A DNA stretch of 64,000 nucleotides, from positions 1,488,001-1,552,000 of the forward strand of contig JADJQN010000003.1 of NCBI GenBank assembly GCA_016712745.1. Reading direction: 5' to 3'. Numbering within the stretch: the stretch's first letter is position 1; every line of letters begins with the position of its first letter. The notes under the pieces were generated by a model that was given only the letters and a program-made list of their open reading frames with translations, was not told the origin of the DNA and searched no databases. Shown piece after piece: positions 8,752 to 18,151 of this stretch. The position numbers and the translations under genes are program-made. This stretch comes from Sandaracinaceae bacterium (lineage in GTDB: Bacteria; Myxococcota_A; Polyangia; Polyangiales; JADJQN01).

Positions 8752-9351
8752 GTGAGCACACCCTCAAAGCCGCCCCCGTCGGGTGCTGGTGCAAACGCAA
8801 AATACGCCCTCCTCGGTCTTGCTTTCATTGCAGGTGCGGTCGGGCTCTACTTTCTCGCGACGTGCAATCCCGCGCCCGAAGAAGCGCCGGTCGTGGTTGG
8901 CCACGATGCTGGCGTCGTGCAGGGCCCAACTCTCGGCGATGATTTGGTTATCCCAGATCCGGTTCCCGACGCGGGTCCCCCGGTCGACAGCGGCCCGGTC
9001 CGCCGTCGCATCGTCTATGTCGACGCGCCTGGGGGCAGCGGCGACTGGAGCGAGTGCAGCGGCGAGATCGCACGGGCTCAGGTGTTAAGCGTCTTCAATG
9101 AGGGTCGGGCTGGCGTGACGGCTTGCTATGAGCGTCGCTTGAAGTCGAACAATACGCTCGAAGGCAATGTCACCGTGAAGCTCAAGATCGGCACCAACGG
9201 TGCGGTCTCGGGTCAGCAAGTCAACGGCACCCTGCGCGACAACGAAGTCTTCTCCTGCATCCGCGCGCTGACGAGTCGTTGGCACTTTCCGAATCCCACC
9301 GGTGGGTGTGCGGTCGTACAAGCGCCCTTCAACTTCACGCGTCACAACTAA
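8752..9351 (+). CDS. AgmX/PglI C-terminal-domain protein (TonB-like)
   Basis: The 199 residues comprise a cytoplasmic Pro/Gly-rich head, one membrane span (about 17-37), a Pro/Asp linker, and a C-terminal domain of about 95 residues. That domain has the pattern of myxobacterial AgmX/PglI C-terminal domains: VTACYERRLKSN, GNVTVKLKIGTNG, CIRALTSRWHFP, with paired Cys. Related proteins in Myxococcus are linked to gliding, but the domain is also common in TonB-like energy-transducing proteins, so a motility role is not implied here. The GTG at 8752 is used. Its stop overlaps the convergent globin gene by four bases. Confidence 0.8.
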   Translation: MSTPSKPPPSGAGANAKYALLGLAFIAGAVGLYFLATCNPAPEEAPVVVGHDAGVVQGPTLGDDLVIPDPVPDAGPPVDSGPVRRRIVYVDAPGGSGDWSECSGEIARAQVLSVFNEGRAGVTACYERRLKSNNTLEGNVTVKLKIGTNGAVSGQQVNGTLRDNEVFSCIRALTSRWHFPNPTGGCAVVQAPFNFTRHN

Positions 9352-9734
9352 CGATTGCGCAGAAAGTCCGCGACCTCTGCGAAGCGGCCGTCGAGAAACT
9401 GTCGTACTTCACCGGTTGCTCCGATGTCGTCCATCGCCTTGCTCATGCACCGCAGCCAGGCGTCGCGCATCGCCTCGTCGATGGCCACATGGCCATGGCG
9501 CATCCGAAGGCGAGGGTGACCCTCCACCGGTGAATACACAGTCGGTCCTCCGAGCCATTCGATAAGAAAGCGCGTGAAGCGTTCGCGCGTCCTCGCCGAG
9601 ACGGCGCCCTTCTCATCGCAGTCGTGGATCTTCGCGAGCTCAGGTTCCGACGCGTCCATGTGATCGTAGAAGCGTGTGGCGAGTTTGCGGACGACGTCTT
9701 CGCCGCCAAGCGAGTGGAAGGGCGAGTCGTGCAT
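9348..9734 (-). CDS. Group II truncated haemoglobin
   Basis: The 128 residues match the short 2-on-2 globins of group II (YjbI/GlbO type), which bind O2 and are linked to redox or NO chemistry in the cytosol. Visible features are the B-helix FYDHMD, the WLGGP segment, the invariant GHPRLRMRH with the proximal haem-binding His, and the Trp of DAWLRCM in the G helix. The protein is compact, with no extra domain. It is alone on its strand, between a convergent gene and a glycosyltransferase-like gene. Confidence 0.93.
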   Translation of the reverse strand: MHDSPFHSLGGEDVVRKLATRFYDHMDASEPELAKIHDCDEKGAVSARTRERFTRFLIEWLGGPTVYSPVEGHPRLRMRHGHVAIDEAMRDAWLRCMSKAMDDIGATGEVRQFLDGRFAEVADFLRNR

Positions 9735-9742
9735 GCGCTAGC

Positions 9743-11920
9743 TTACTCGAAGTAACCGTCGACGGCGACCAGCGCATTGCTGCGTCCGGCGGAAGGGCGC
9801 ACTTCGATCTTGATCTCCATGTGCGCGTTGCTCGCTTGGCCAGTTGCGAAGATGCGTTCTTGGATCGGACTCTCGTCGAGACTCGTTTCAATTAGATCGA
9901 CTTGGCGATTGTTGATAAAGACAGTCATGCGTACGCCGCCACGCTGTCCGTCGGGCGTTGCCCACGTCAAATGAAAGCGTGAGCTTCCGTGCATTCGCGC
10001 AACCAACGTGCGCACGCCGCCGTATGACGCGGTAGGAATCACAACCATCGCTACAACCGAGCCCTGCACAGTGACGCCGTTGGGGAGGGCTAAACCAACC
10101 ATGTCGTAAACCCCGTGGTCGATATGGCTGCATTCCCAAGACATGTGTTCCCACGCGAGAAAGTCGCAGGGAACCGTGCCGGCGAATGCGCGCGCGCGAC
10201 GCACAACGTCGTGCGATGAAAGGTGCTCGCGTTCGCCCCGAGCGCTGGCGAGTCGGGCGGTGCCAGCCACGAAAAGAAGGACGGTGAGAGAGGCGACAGC
10301 GAACCAGCTGCGTCGCTGCGTGGTAAGTGACTTTGCGAAAAAGCGCGCCGCGAGCACCAGCAGGCCTGCTACGACGAATACTTTGGCGATCAAGAGAGCA
10401 ATGTCGACGGATAGTAGTAGGAGCGCGGCGACGAGAAAGGGTGCGGCGACAATTCGCTGACGGCTGAAGGCGAAGAATAGGCATAAGCCCGCCGCGCCAA
10501 AGGAGAGAACGCGAAGATCATTGGCAGCGAGCATCGTGCGCAAGGGTTCGATGAAGAGCACGCCAACACCAATCGCCGCGCCAAGAGCGGGGATACGCGT
10601 TGTGAAGATGCGCGCGACGCCGATCGAAAACGCGAACACGTTGAGGAGATAGAGCGCGGCCGGGAGGTAGAGCTCGGTGGAGATGTTCTTGAAGAGCTCG
10701 CGTGTGAACGAAGTCGTCGGAAGAATTGTTTCAAGGTGCGGATCGGCAAAGGCGGGTGCCACGACGACGAGGACCGCCATTACGCCGCTTGCGATAGCCG
10801 CACGTGCCGGCGAGCGGAATATGCTCAGCTTCAAGAAACGCGATGCGAGCTCGGGCACCGCGCCTAAGGCCGGCACGAACAACGCGATCGCCAACCAGTG
10901 GAAGCGATCTCCCTCGTATTCGTAGCGCGCGAACACGACAAGGCTGATAGCCGCCGTGGTGATAGCCGCAAGTGCGTAGCGCGTGCGCTTCACCAGCAAC
11001 CAGGGCAAACCAAGGCCCGCGACCCCCATAATGGTGAACCGATCGCGCAGGCCGTACGTGCCTGACCACAGACGCTTGATCCCTTCGTCGAAGGCCACCG
11101 TAAATACATCGGTCGCGCTCTCAACGCGCGGCACGCCGTGCTCCACAATGAGCACCCGGTTGTAGCCAACCCACCACGGACGACCAAAGAGCCAGGCGTT
11201 CACGCCGCCGACCACTGCGAAGACAAGCAACGCGCCGCCAATCGCGCGAAGAAAAGAACGCCGTGCATCGCGTTCACTCAGCAACGCGGCCATGGGTAGC
11301 GCAAGCATCAGCGTAGTTGGCCGAATGACCACAAGCGTGGCGCACAACATGCCAACGACGAACGCGCGACCCGTCACTGCGCAAGCAAGTGCAAGCGAGA
11401 ACGCAGCCAGCATGAGCACATCAATATGGTAGTCGTACATGTACTCGCGAATGGACGTCGCGAAGAGAAAGACAATCGTCGCAGCGGCAGCGGATTCCGG
11501 TCGCAAGAAAGATCGCGCGAAGCGATAGAGCCCAGCGCCTGCCAGACCGATGCCGAGCACGTTGAAGAAAAGCGTGCCAAGCAATCCAAATGCAACAAAG
11601 AGCGGCGTCGCGAGCACGGGAAGAATCCACGAGTGCTTGGGGTAGTGCTCGTTGTTGCGCCCGAGCGCGATGTTGCTCCAGCCTTGATTGATCTCGCGGT
11701 TCCAGCTGAGCTGACCCGTATACCAGCTCGCGGCGTATCGAGACTGATCGAAGCTGAAGTCGTCGACCAAGGTCTGGTTGACGTTGACGTAGAAGCGCCC
11801 GTCTCGGTTGATCCACGTGTTGGGCTCGTATTGCGAGTGAACTTGGAGGATCGCAAGCGCGAGCGTGACCAAGCCCACGCACCACACCATTACGCGATCA
11901 CTCTCCTGACCAAGCTTCAC
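9743..11920 (-). CDS. Large multi-span membrane protein, glycosyltransferase-C-like
   Basis: This 725-residue protein has a dozen or more membrane helices over the first 560 residues and a soluble C-terminal domain of about 160 residues. An acidic first periplasmic loop (WINRDGRFYVNVNQTL) after helix 1 is reminiscent of GT-C enzymes that use polyprenyl-phosphate sugars, which carry a catalytic Asp/Glu there. No precise family was recognised, so transfer of a sugar to a lipid or protein is inferred. It is divergent from the glycosyltransferase-associated pair starting at 11978, only 57 bases away, consistent with one surface-polysaccharide locus. Confidence 0.65.
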   Translation of the reverse strand: MKLGQESDRVMVWCVGLVTLALAILQVHSQYEPNTWINRDGRFYVNVNQTLVDDFSFDQSRYAASWYTGQLSWNREINQGWSNIALGRNNEHYPKHSWILPVLATPLFVAFGLLGTLFFNVLGIGLAGAGLYRFARSFLRPESAAAATIVFLFATSIREYMYDYHIDVLMLAAFSLALACAVTGRAFVVGMLCATLVVIRPTTLMLALPMAALLSERDARRSFLRAIGGALLVFAVVGGVNAWLFGRPWWVGYNRVLIVEHGVPRVESATDVFTVAFDEGIKRLWSGTYGLRDRFTIMGVAGLGLPWLLVKRTRYALAAITTAAISLVVFARYEYEGDRFHWLAIALFVPALGAVPELASRFLKLSIFRSPARAAIASGVMAVLVVVAPAFADPHLETILPTTSFTRELFKNISTELYLPAALYLLNVFAFSIGVARIFTTRIPALGAAIGVGVLFIEPLRTMLAANDLRVLSFGAAGLCLFFAFSRQRIVAAPFLVAALLLLSVDIALLIAKVFVVAGLLVLAARFFAKSLTTQRRSWFAVASLTVLLFVAGTARLASARGEREHLSSHDVVRRARAFAGTVPCDFLAWEHMSWECSHIDHGVYDMVGLALPNGVTVQGSVVAMVVIPTASYGGVRTLVARMHGSSRFHLTWATPDGQRGGVRMTVFINNRQVDLIETSLDESPIQERIFATGQASNAHMEIKIEVRPSAGRSNALVAVDGYFE

Positions 11921-11977
11921 GGGGCCGTAAGACTACACGTAAGTGAGAGGTGGATCACCACGAGCCTGTGGATTAGG

Positions 11978-12979
11978 ATGCCGACCCTTGTGACTACGGA
12001 AGCGGCGGAAGGCGTAGCGCCACGCACCACTTTGCGGCGCTTACTCACGTATGCGTGGGCGGCCATTTTGCTTTTTTCCGTCGTGGAAGTCGTAACTCAC
12101 TACGTGATCCGCTCGCGCGTTGCGCCCATGAGCGATTGGCGAGCCGCGGCAAGCTTTGTTCGCCAAGAGAGCCGGCCTCGTGATCTTATGTTGGCGGTGC
12201 CGCTTTGGGCCGATCCGATTCTGCGCGAAGTGATCGGCGACCGAATCTCAGTTGAAGACGCAGGCCGAAGCGACATCGCGCGCTACGATCGCATCTGGGT
12301 CTTCTCCATCCGCGGTGCCGAGTCGGACGAGGTGCCGCACCGCGCACCGAACTTCACGCGTGAGTTTGGCGGCGTGAAAGTCATGCGATGGGATCTGCCA
12401 CCCAGTCGTGTCGTCTATGATCTGACAGCACACATTCGCGATGCCGAAGTAAGCATCTTCGAAAACGGCGTCGCGCGTCCCTGTCCCTTTCGCCAAGGTT
12501 CGGGCGGTGGAGATGGCGGTGGCCTGAGCACCGGCGTCCTTACGCCGGCCTCGCGTTTCATTTGCGATCCAGGTCGACCATGGCTTTGGGTTGCGCAAAC
12601 GGTCAACGAAGATTTGGATCTGATGCCGCGCTATTGCGTGTGGCAACACCCCGCGGGCCGCGAAGCAATCCGCGTGACGTTTCGCGATGTGCCGCTTGGC
12701 ACGCGCTTGGTATTGTACGGCGATATTTTCTCCGAGCATGAGCGCATGCTCGAACGCGGCCCGGTCGACGCTGTTGTGCGCGTGAATGGCAACGAAGTCG
12801 GTCACATGGTTCACCGCGACGGTGACTCGTGGAAGCGTATGGAAGTCGTAACGAGTCCTGACGGCTCGAACGCGACCGGCGAAGTAACGATTGATCTAAG
12901 CGCAGCTGACCCGCATTTGCGCACCTTTTGCTGGGCTGCAACCACGCGCAACGGCGAACGCTCGGAGGATGCGCAATGA
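11978..12979 (+). CDS. Membrane-anchored protein, companion of glycosyltransferase
   Basis: From the ATG at 11978 the product is 333 residues. It has one membrane span (about 25-45) and a large outside domain. The frame is open further upstream, to 11426, but that part is antisense to the neighbouring gene and encodes nothing recognisable. The final part (about residues 210-325) resembles the C-terminal soluble domain of the divergent 725-residue protein in its spacing of ICDPGRPWLWVAQTV and VNGNEVG-type segments, though this was judged only by eye. Its TGA overlaps the ATG of the next gene, indicating translational coupling. Confidence 0.65.
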   Translation: MPTLVTTEAAEGVAPRTTLRRLLTYAWAAILLFSVVEVVTHYVIRSRVAPMSDWRAAASFVRQESRPRDLMLAVPLWADPILREVIGDRISVEDAGRSDIARYDRIWVFSIRGAESDEVPHRAPNFTREFGGVKVMRWDLPPSRVVYDLTAHIRDAEVSIFENGVARPCPFRQGSGGGDGGGLSTGVLTPASRFICDPGRPWLWVAQTVNEDLDLMPRYCVWQHPAGREAIRVTFRDVPLGTRLVLYGDIFSEHERMLERGPVDAVVRVNGNEVGHMVHRDGDSWKRMEVVTSPDGSNATGEVTIDLSAADPHLRTFCWAATTRNGERSEDAQ

Positions 12980-14685
12980 TGGCACGTCCTGTCGGCTGGC
13001 GTGATCATCTGCTTGGCCTCGCGCTTTGCGTGGCCTATGTCGCGATTTTAATTCCGACCGCCAACGATTTGGCGATGTCACGCGATGAGAGCTTCTACGT
13101 CGACGCGGCCCAGCGATACGGCCAGTGGTTCGAAGATCTGCTTACGGGCGAGCATGCACGCACGCCCGAACGCATCGACGCGGGGTGGTCGTACAACTCC
13201 GAGCATCCGCCTCTCTTCAAATCGCTCTTCGCATTCTCGTGGCTCGCGCAGAAGCACTTTCATGTATTTGAACATGACTCCACGTCCTTCCGATTTCCCG
13301 GAATGGTCTCGGCCGGCCTCTTGCTGTGGCTCATTTACATTTTTGGCGCGCGTGCCAAGAGCCGAACGGTAGGTGCCTTCGCCGCGCTGGCCTACGCGCT
13401 ATTGCCGCGTCCTTTTTATCATTCGCATCTCGACTGTTTCGATGTGCCGATCACGTTGATGCTCACGCTCGTCACCTACTGCTATTGGCGCTCGCTTGAG
13501 AAGCCGTGGTGGGCGCTCTGGACCGGAGTCACCTACGGACTTGCGCTCGCTACCAAACACAACTCGTGGCTCCTGCCGGCGGTGCTCTTCATTCACTACG
13601 TCTTCTTCGCGTCCGCAGAGTGGCGTTCACGCAAGGAGGGCAAACCCCGCATGGGCGTGCTTGCGCCATGGTGGCTCTTGGCCATGGTCGTGATGGGCCC
13701 GCCGATAGCCGTCGGCCTGTGGCCCTGGCTGTGGCACGACACCTTTGGCCGCGTGAACAACTACGTCTCGTTTCACATGCATCACGACTACTACAACATG
13801 GAGTACTTCGGTCGAAACTACTTCAGACCGCCATTCCCCATTTCGTACCCATTCGTGATGACACTTTTCACCGTGCCTGCGACGACGATGTTGCTGGCAT
13901 TGGGCGGAATTGGCCGACAGCTTCGCGCGATCGTTCCGGAAATTCTGCAGAAGCGCGTGTGGCCGTATGGAAAGATCGTTGCGGACCTTCGTCGTACCGA
14001 CATCCTATGGTTGGGCGCGATGATGGAACCCATCCTCGTGATCGCGTTGCCGTCGACGCCGATCTTCGGCGGCACCAAGCATTGGTTCCCGGCCTATCCA
14101 TTCTTGGCCTTGTTTGCGGGCGTCGGTTTTGCGCGCCTCGTCTCCGTGCTTCAGGAGTACTGGCCCACACGTGCTGCGCGCGTGGCGGTTGTCGTTCCCT
14201 ATCTCTGTGGCGCTCTCACGCTGGCTCCTGCTCTGATCGAAACCGCGCACAGCCATCCATTTGCGTTGTCGCATTACGGGTTTTTCGCCGGTGGCGTGCC
14301 GGGTGCGGCGGACCATGGAATGAACCGCCAGTTCTGGGGCTTTACAACAGGCAGCCTTGTCGATTTCTTCAAACGCGAGATGCCGCAGGGCGGGAGCGTT
14401 TGGATTTGCGATACGACCTGGGGCGCGTGGCAGATGCTGCAGCGCGACGGGAAGCTTCCCAACAATATCCGCGCAAGCTCAAGCCTCGCCAACGCCGACT
14501 TTGTGCTCGTCCACTACGAGCGGCACTTTGTGGAAGTGGATTTTCAGGCATGGGTCGCGTTCAACGATGCGACGCCCTACTACGTTCTCAAGTACGACGG
14601 CGTGCCCATCATCACTGTCTACGAAAATCCTCGCCACCGTCGAGCGCGTGAGAATGCGCCAAGCTCGCGCATCAACTCGCGCTAG
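12976..14685 (+). CDS. GT39/ArnT-like membrane glycosyltransferase
   Basis: Starting at the ATG that overlaps the previous stop and is preceded by GGAGG, the protein has 569 residues with about ten membrane helices. The first outside loop, AMSRDESFYVDAAQRYGQWF, carries the acidic residues placed as in PMT/ArnT-type GT-C glycosyltransferases. A second cue is HPPLFKSLFAFSWL, which matches the HPP motif of this superfamily. Such enzymes transfer a sugar from a polyprenyl-phosphate carrier to lipid or protein on the periplasmic side. Donor and acceptor are unknown. It converges on a kinase gene with a four-base overlap. Confidence 0.82.
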   Translation: MMARPVGWRDHLLGLALCVAYVAILIPTANDLAMSRDESFYVDAAQRYGQWFEDLLTGEHARTPERIDAGWSYNSEHPPLFKSLFAFSWLAQKHFHVFEHDSTSFRFPGMVSAGLLLWLIYIFGARAKSRTVGAFAALAYALLPRPFYHSHLDCFDVPITLMLTLVTYCYWRSLEKPWWALWTGVTYGLALATKHNSWLLPAVLFIHYVFFASAEWRSRKEGKPRMGVLAPWWLLAMVVMGPPIAVGLWPWLWHDTFGRVNNYVSFHMHHDYYNMEYFGRNYFRPPFPISYPFVMTLFTVPATTMLLALGGIGRQLRAIVPEILQKRVWPYGKIVADLRRTDILWLGAMMEPILVIALPSTPIFGGTKHWFPAYPFLALFAGVGFARLVSVLQEYWPTRAARVAVVVPYLCGALTLAPALIETAHSHPFALSHYGFFAGGVPGAADHGMNRQFWGFTTGSLVDFFKREMPQGGSVWICDTTWGAWQMLQRDGKLPNNIRASSSLANADFVLVHYERHFVEVDFQAWVAFNDATPYYVLKYDGVPIITVYENPRHRRARENAPSSRINSR

Positions 14686-16286
14686 CGAACGCGCACGTCC
14701 GGCGGATCCGTGTTCAGGTTGACGATGACCTGCACCGGGTGACCTGGGACTGCGTGAAAGGGCACGCGTACCTCGCGACCCAGTGGAGGACAACTTAGCT
14801 CGAGCACGTGGCTGCCAGCGCTCACGCTCAGCTGGCGGCGCGGCGTCGTGCCCACCGCGCGTCCGTCAAGTCGCACCTCGGCCCAGGGAAGGGCGTTGAC
14901 GCTGAGAGGGGTCATTGCGCTTGGTGAGTCCGCGGCAGCGGCATCCACACGCGCGACGCCTGCGTCATGCGGCGTTGTCTGAGGCGCGACGACGCTAACG
15001 TGGTGTTCCGGTTCCGCGCGCGGCGCGACGTCATTCGACCGGGCCGCGTGCAGGGGGATCGAGTCCGTATCATCGGAAGTCGCGCGCAGGGTGATTGCGA
15101 TAGCAGCAGCAAGAAGCGCGAGCACGATGCCTCCGAAGACGTAGCGCTTGGTAGGCGACGGTTGCGGCCCGCGCGGCGCGTAAGCTTTCGCTTCGACGGC
15201 GACAATGGGCTTTGCGACAGCCGGCGTCGTACGCGAGGGCATCCGCTCGGTACCCGGTGAGGGGGCTACGTTCGAGGCATCGAGCATCGCGTCGAGAATC
15301 CGGCTCGTGGCAAGCGTCCGCACCACTCCGCTCGGCTCGCGCTCATGAGTGGCCGGTGATTGCGGCTCCGGAGAAAGGATCTTCTTCGTCGGCCCGTTGC
15401 GTGCGCTTTCGGCGAGCTGGCCCAGTGCATCCGTCACGCCCTCGGGATGTTTGGCTGAGAGCCACGTGCGAAGTTTGCGCCCTAGCTCCTGTGTCACATG
15501 GGGGCGCAACGCTGCATCACGCGAGAAAGTTCGATCGAGCACCTCACGTAGCTCTTCGGGCACTGCGGCCACGTCCGCGAAATGAGGGCCACCTTCGACC
15601 AGGATCGCAGCCTGTGATGCCGCCGCGTTCTCTCGCCGAAATGCTGGCGTGCCGGTGAACGCTTCAAAGAGAGACGCGCCGAGCGTAAACACGTCCGCCG
15701 CCGGTGTGAGCGTCTCACCGCGAATTTGCTCTTTGGCCATGTAACCGTGGCTGCCAAAGATCTCCTGCGTCGCTGTTCCTTCCGCCGGCGCCGCGATTCC
15801 AAAATCGAGAAGTCGCGCGTGCCCCGTCGAATCGATAATGATGTTGCGCGGCGTGACATCGCGGTGCACCACGCCGAACTTTTCATGGGCGTAGTTGAGC
15901 GCTTCGCAAATCTGCACGCCGAGATGCGCGACAAGTTCGGGCGCTAGCGCACCGTTGTGCGCGATCATGTCGGCCAGGGTCGCGCCCTCCACGTGCTCCA
16001 TCGCAAGAAAGTACACACCGTCGATAACGCCAAGCTCGTAGACCGGTACGATATTCGGGTGGTTCATCTGCACGAGCGTGTTGGCTTCGCGCACAAACAT
16101 ATCGATGAAGCGAGGGTCTTGCGCGAGCTCGGGAAGGATCTGCTTTACGACGAGGACCTTCTCGAAACCACCCAACCCGCGCAGACGCGCACGAAAGACG
16201 CGTGCCATGCCGCCTCGCGCGATTTCCGCATCGAGAAGATACTTTCCGAAAGGAAGCACCCCGGTCATTTGCTTCGCATCCGCCAT
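14682..16286 (-). CDS. Ser/Thr protein kinase with C-terminal PEGA-like domain
   Basis: The 534-residue product from the ATG at 16286 has a Hanks-type kinase domain at about residues 12-280. It shows a glycine loop IARGGMARVFRA, the ATP Lys in VLVVKQIL, catalytic HRDVTPRNI and DFG. The usual APE motif is replaced by AKEQ. A TM helix lies around residues 375-395. The outer part ends in a PEGA-like fold (WAEVRLDGRAVGTTPRRQL). The layout fits myxobacterial membrane receptor kinases that sense envelope conditions. An upstream TTG would add seven residues but lacks support. It is divergent from the kelch lipoprotein gene only 20 bases away. Confidence 0.9.
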   Translation of the reverse strand: MADAKQMTGVLPFGKYLLDAEIARGGMARVFRARLRGLGGFEKVLVVKQILPELAQDPRFIDMFVREANTLVQMNHPNIVPVYELGVIDGVYFLAMEHVEGATLADMIAHNGALAPELVAHLGVQICEALNYAHEKFGVVHRDVTPRNIIIDSTGHARLLDFGIAAPAEGTATQEIFGSHGYMAKEQIRGETLTPAADVFTLGASLFEAFTGTPAFRRENAAASQAAILVEGGPHFADVAAVPEELREVLDRTFSRDAALRPHVTQELGRKLRTWLSAKHPEGVTDALGQLAESARNGPTKKILSPEPQSPATHEREPSGVVRTLATSRILDAMLDASNVAPSPGTERMPSRTTPAVAKPIVAVEAKAYAPRGPQPSPTKRYVFGGIVLALLAAAIAITLRATSDDTDSIPLHAARSNDVAPRAEPEHHVSVVAPQTTPHDAGVARVDAAAADSPSAMTPLSVNALPWAEVRLDGRAVGTTPRRQLSVSAGSHVLELSCPPLGREVRVPFHAVPGHPVQVIVNLNTDPPDVRVR

Positions 16287-16306
16287 CTGTGAGAGAGCAT
16301 ACAACA

Positions 16307-18151
16307 ATGGTTCGCTCGGCCGTGAGGTTAGCGCTGTTCTCCGCCTGTCTTTTGCTCGCAGCGTGCGACAAAAAACCGGGTGACGTCACACGAGCGACGC
16401 TGAGGCTTCGCGTCGCCGCCGATCCCGCCTGCCAGCCCAGCGAGACCAATCCTTATCGCGTAAGCGCGCTTGGTGATTTCCCCACGACAGATCGCACCGT
16501 AGGGATTCTCGACCCGGCGCGCGGGACTCTCGTGTTCGACACGTTCCCCGTCGATACGCGCGCTGTGCGGGTCGAGAGCGATGAGATGTTTGGCGGGACG
16601 CGCTTCGGTTTCGGCGCAGCCGACAACGACCTCTTGCTCTTGCCACTCTCACGGACGTGTCGCGTGAGCGATGAAGCGTTGCCAGGCCTTTTGGGCGCGG
16701 CCATCGCCAGGTTGCCTAACGGCGGAATGCTAGCGATAGGCGGAGCGATCGACGACATCGCGCAGCGTTCGGTGTTACGGCTTGGCGCGGGCGCAGCTCA
16801 CCCTGAGCTCTTGGAAGTCAACGACGCGCTCTTTACAAAGAGATCCTTTGCAAGCGCAACGGTCACGGACAACTTTGTGGTTGTGATCGGCGGCAACGCG
16901 CGCTCGGGCGACGCCCCCGAGGACAGCATCGAAGTCTACAACCTCGAGACCGAACGCTTTGACCGTGATTCGCTCCCAACGATGTTTTTGCGCGAAGGCC
17001 GTAGTCGTCATGGCGCCATAGCTCTGGGGCAAGGCCTCGTGCTCGTCGCCGGTGGCCAAGGTGAAAACGGACTGCTCGCGAGCAGTGAAATCGTCGACAT
17101 TGAAAACGGCAATGTGGAAGTGGACGTCGGTTCTCTGCCTAGTCCCCGCCGCAATGTCTCCTTGATCGCGCTTGACGACGGTACGGTGCTCGCTGTCGGC
17201 GGCGAAGTTGCCCTCAGCACGACCTCGTATCGTCCGGTGGGGGACGTTCTAGTCTTCGACGTACAAGCGCGAACTTACGCGCCCCTCGTCGATGGGCTCG
17301 CGTTCGAGGCCCGCGTCGGCGCCGCCGCGCTCGCGTTGCCAGGCAATCGTGTGGCGCACATCGGCGGAAGTCTCGCGAGTGAGTTTGTCGATGCTGTGGA
17401 TATTCTACACACGCATGGCGAGCCGCACATTGAGCGCGCGGCGCTAATCAACCCCGCTTGCGCAACGGGAGCGTTTTGCCGGGCGCTGCGCGATGTTCGC
17501 GCGACGACTCTTCTTGATGGTCGCGCGCTCGTTGCTGGTGTCGACGCGCAGAACGGAAGTTCACACCTGTACATGCTCGACTTCAATCGCAATACGAGCG
17601 CGGAGATCAGCAGCACGAGTGCCGTCACCGACGTAGTCACGTTGGCTGACGGAACCGCGGTCGTTCTCACGCGTGAAGGGCTCTTTCTGCGACGGGATAC
17701 ACTCGCCTCGCGCTACGACAATCCGAGCACGCTTATCGCTGGCTCGATGGACGGCATCCTGCTCGACACCCCCACTCACTGGAACGTAGCCGGCAACTCC
17801 GTTACAGCCCTTGCGGATGCGCGCATCGACGTGCCTCTTCTCCGCTACGCCGACGTCGATATTGAGTTGGCAGTTGAAGGGGACGCGGATTTGCTACTCG
17901 TTGGGGAAGCCGACAGCGACGTGGTGAGTGTTCGCGAGGACGAAGTGGGCTTTGCGCTGTGCCACGCCGCGCGGGTGAGCGGAGAGAACGTTGTCGTCTC
18001 ACGTCGCGGCGACACGTTCGCCTTTAACGGCGGCTCGGGCACGATGAGCTGCGCTTCGTCGGGCGGGCTCGGCCTTTACATCAGCATTGCGATTACGGCA
18101 CGCGCGGGCACGGCGCTACGCGCGCTGCGCCTGGTTCGAATCGCTCACTGA
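16307..18151 (+). CDS. Kelch-repeat lipoprotein
   Basis: The 614-residue product from the ATG at 16307 has a lipoprotein signal with lipobox LLLAAC. After a short N-terminal domain come repeated blade-like segments with Gly-Gly and spaced Tyr/Arg residues, such as MLAIGGAIDD, VVVIGGNARSG, LVLVAGGQGENG and VLAVGGEVALS, typical of kelch beta-propellers. Such propellers bind proteins or sugars; none of the segments points to an enzyme. The start codon lies 20 bases from the divergent kinase start. The 3' end overlaps the convergent sulfatase-like gene by seven bases. Confidence 0.82.
   Translation: MVRSAVRLALFSACLLLAACDKKPGDVTRATLRLRVAADPACQPSETNPYRVSALGDFPTTDRTVGILDPARGTLVFDTFPVDTRAVRVESDEMFGGTRFGFGAADNDLLLLPLSRTCRVSDEALPGLLGAAIARLPNGGMLAIGGAIDDIAQRSVLRLGAGAAHPELLEVNDALFTKRSFASATVTDNFVVVIGGNARSGDAPEDSIEVYNLETERFDRDSLPTMFLREGRSRHGAIALGQGLVLVAGGQGENGLLASSEIVDIENGNVEVDVGSLPSPRRNVSLIALDDGTVLAVGGEVALSTTSYRPVGDVLVFDVQARTYAPLVDGLAFEARVGAAALALPGNRVAHIGGSLASEFVDAVDILHTHGEPHIERAALINPACATGAFCRALRDVRATTLLDGRALVAGVDAQNGSSHLYMLDFNRNTSAEISSTSAVTDVVTLADGTAVVLTREGLFLRRDTLASRYDNPSTLIAGSMDGILLDTPTHWNVAGNSVTALADARIDVPLLRYADVDIELAVEGDADLLLVGEADSDVVSVREDEVGFALCHAARVSGENVVVSRRGDTFAFNGGSGTMSCASSGGLGLYISIAITARAGTALRALRLVRIAH

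Noticed and set aside
11426..11977. Upstream extension of the gene at 11978
   Set aside because: It is antisense to the 725-residue membrane protein, and the signal-like start with a nearby AGG lies at 11978.
13506..14651. A 381-residue plus-strand open frame in another phase
   Set aside because: It lies wholly inside the GT39/ArnT-like gene, which has membrane helices and family motifs; the alternative is low complexity and Arg-rich.
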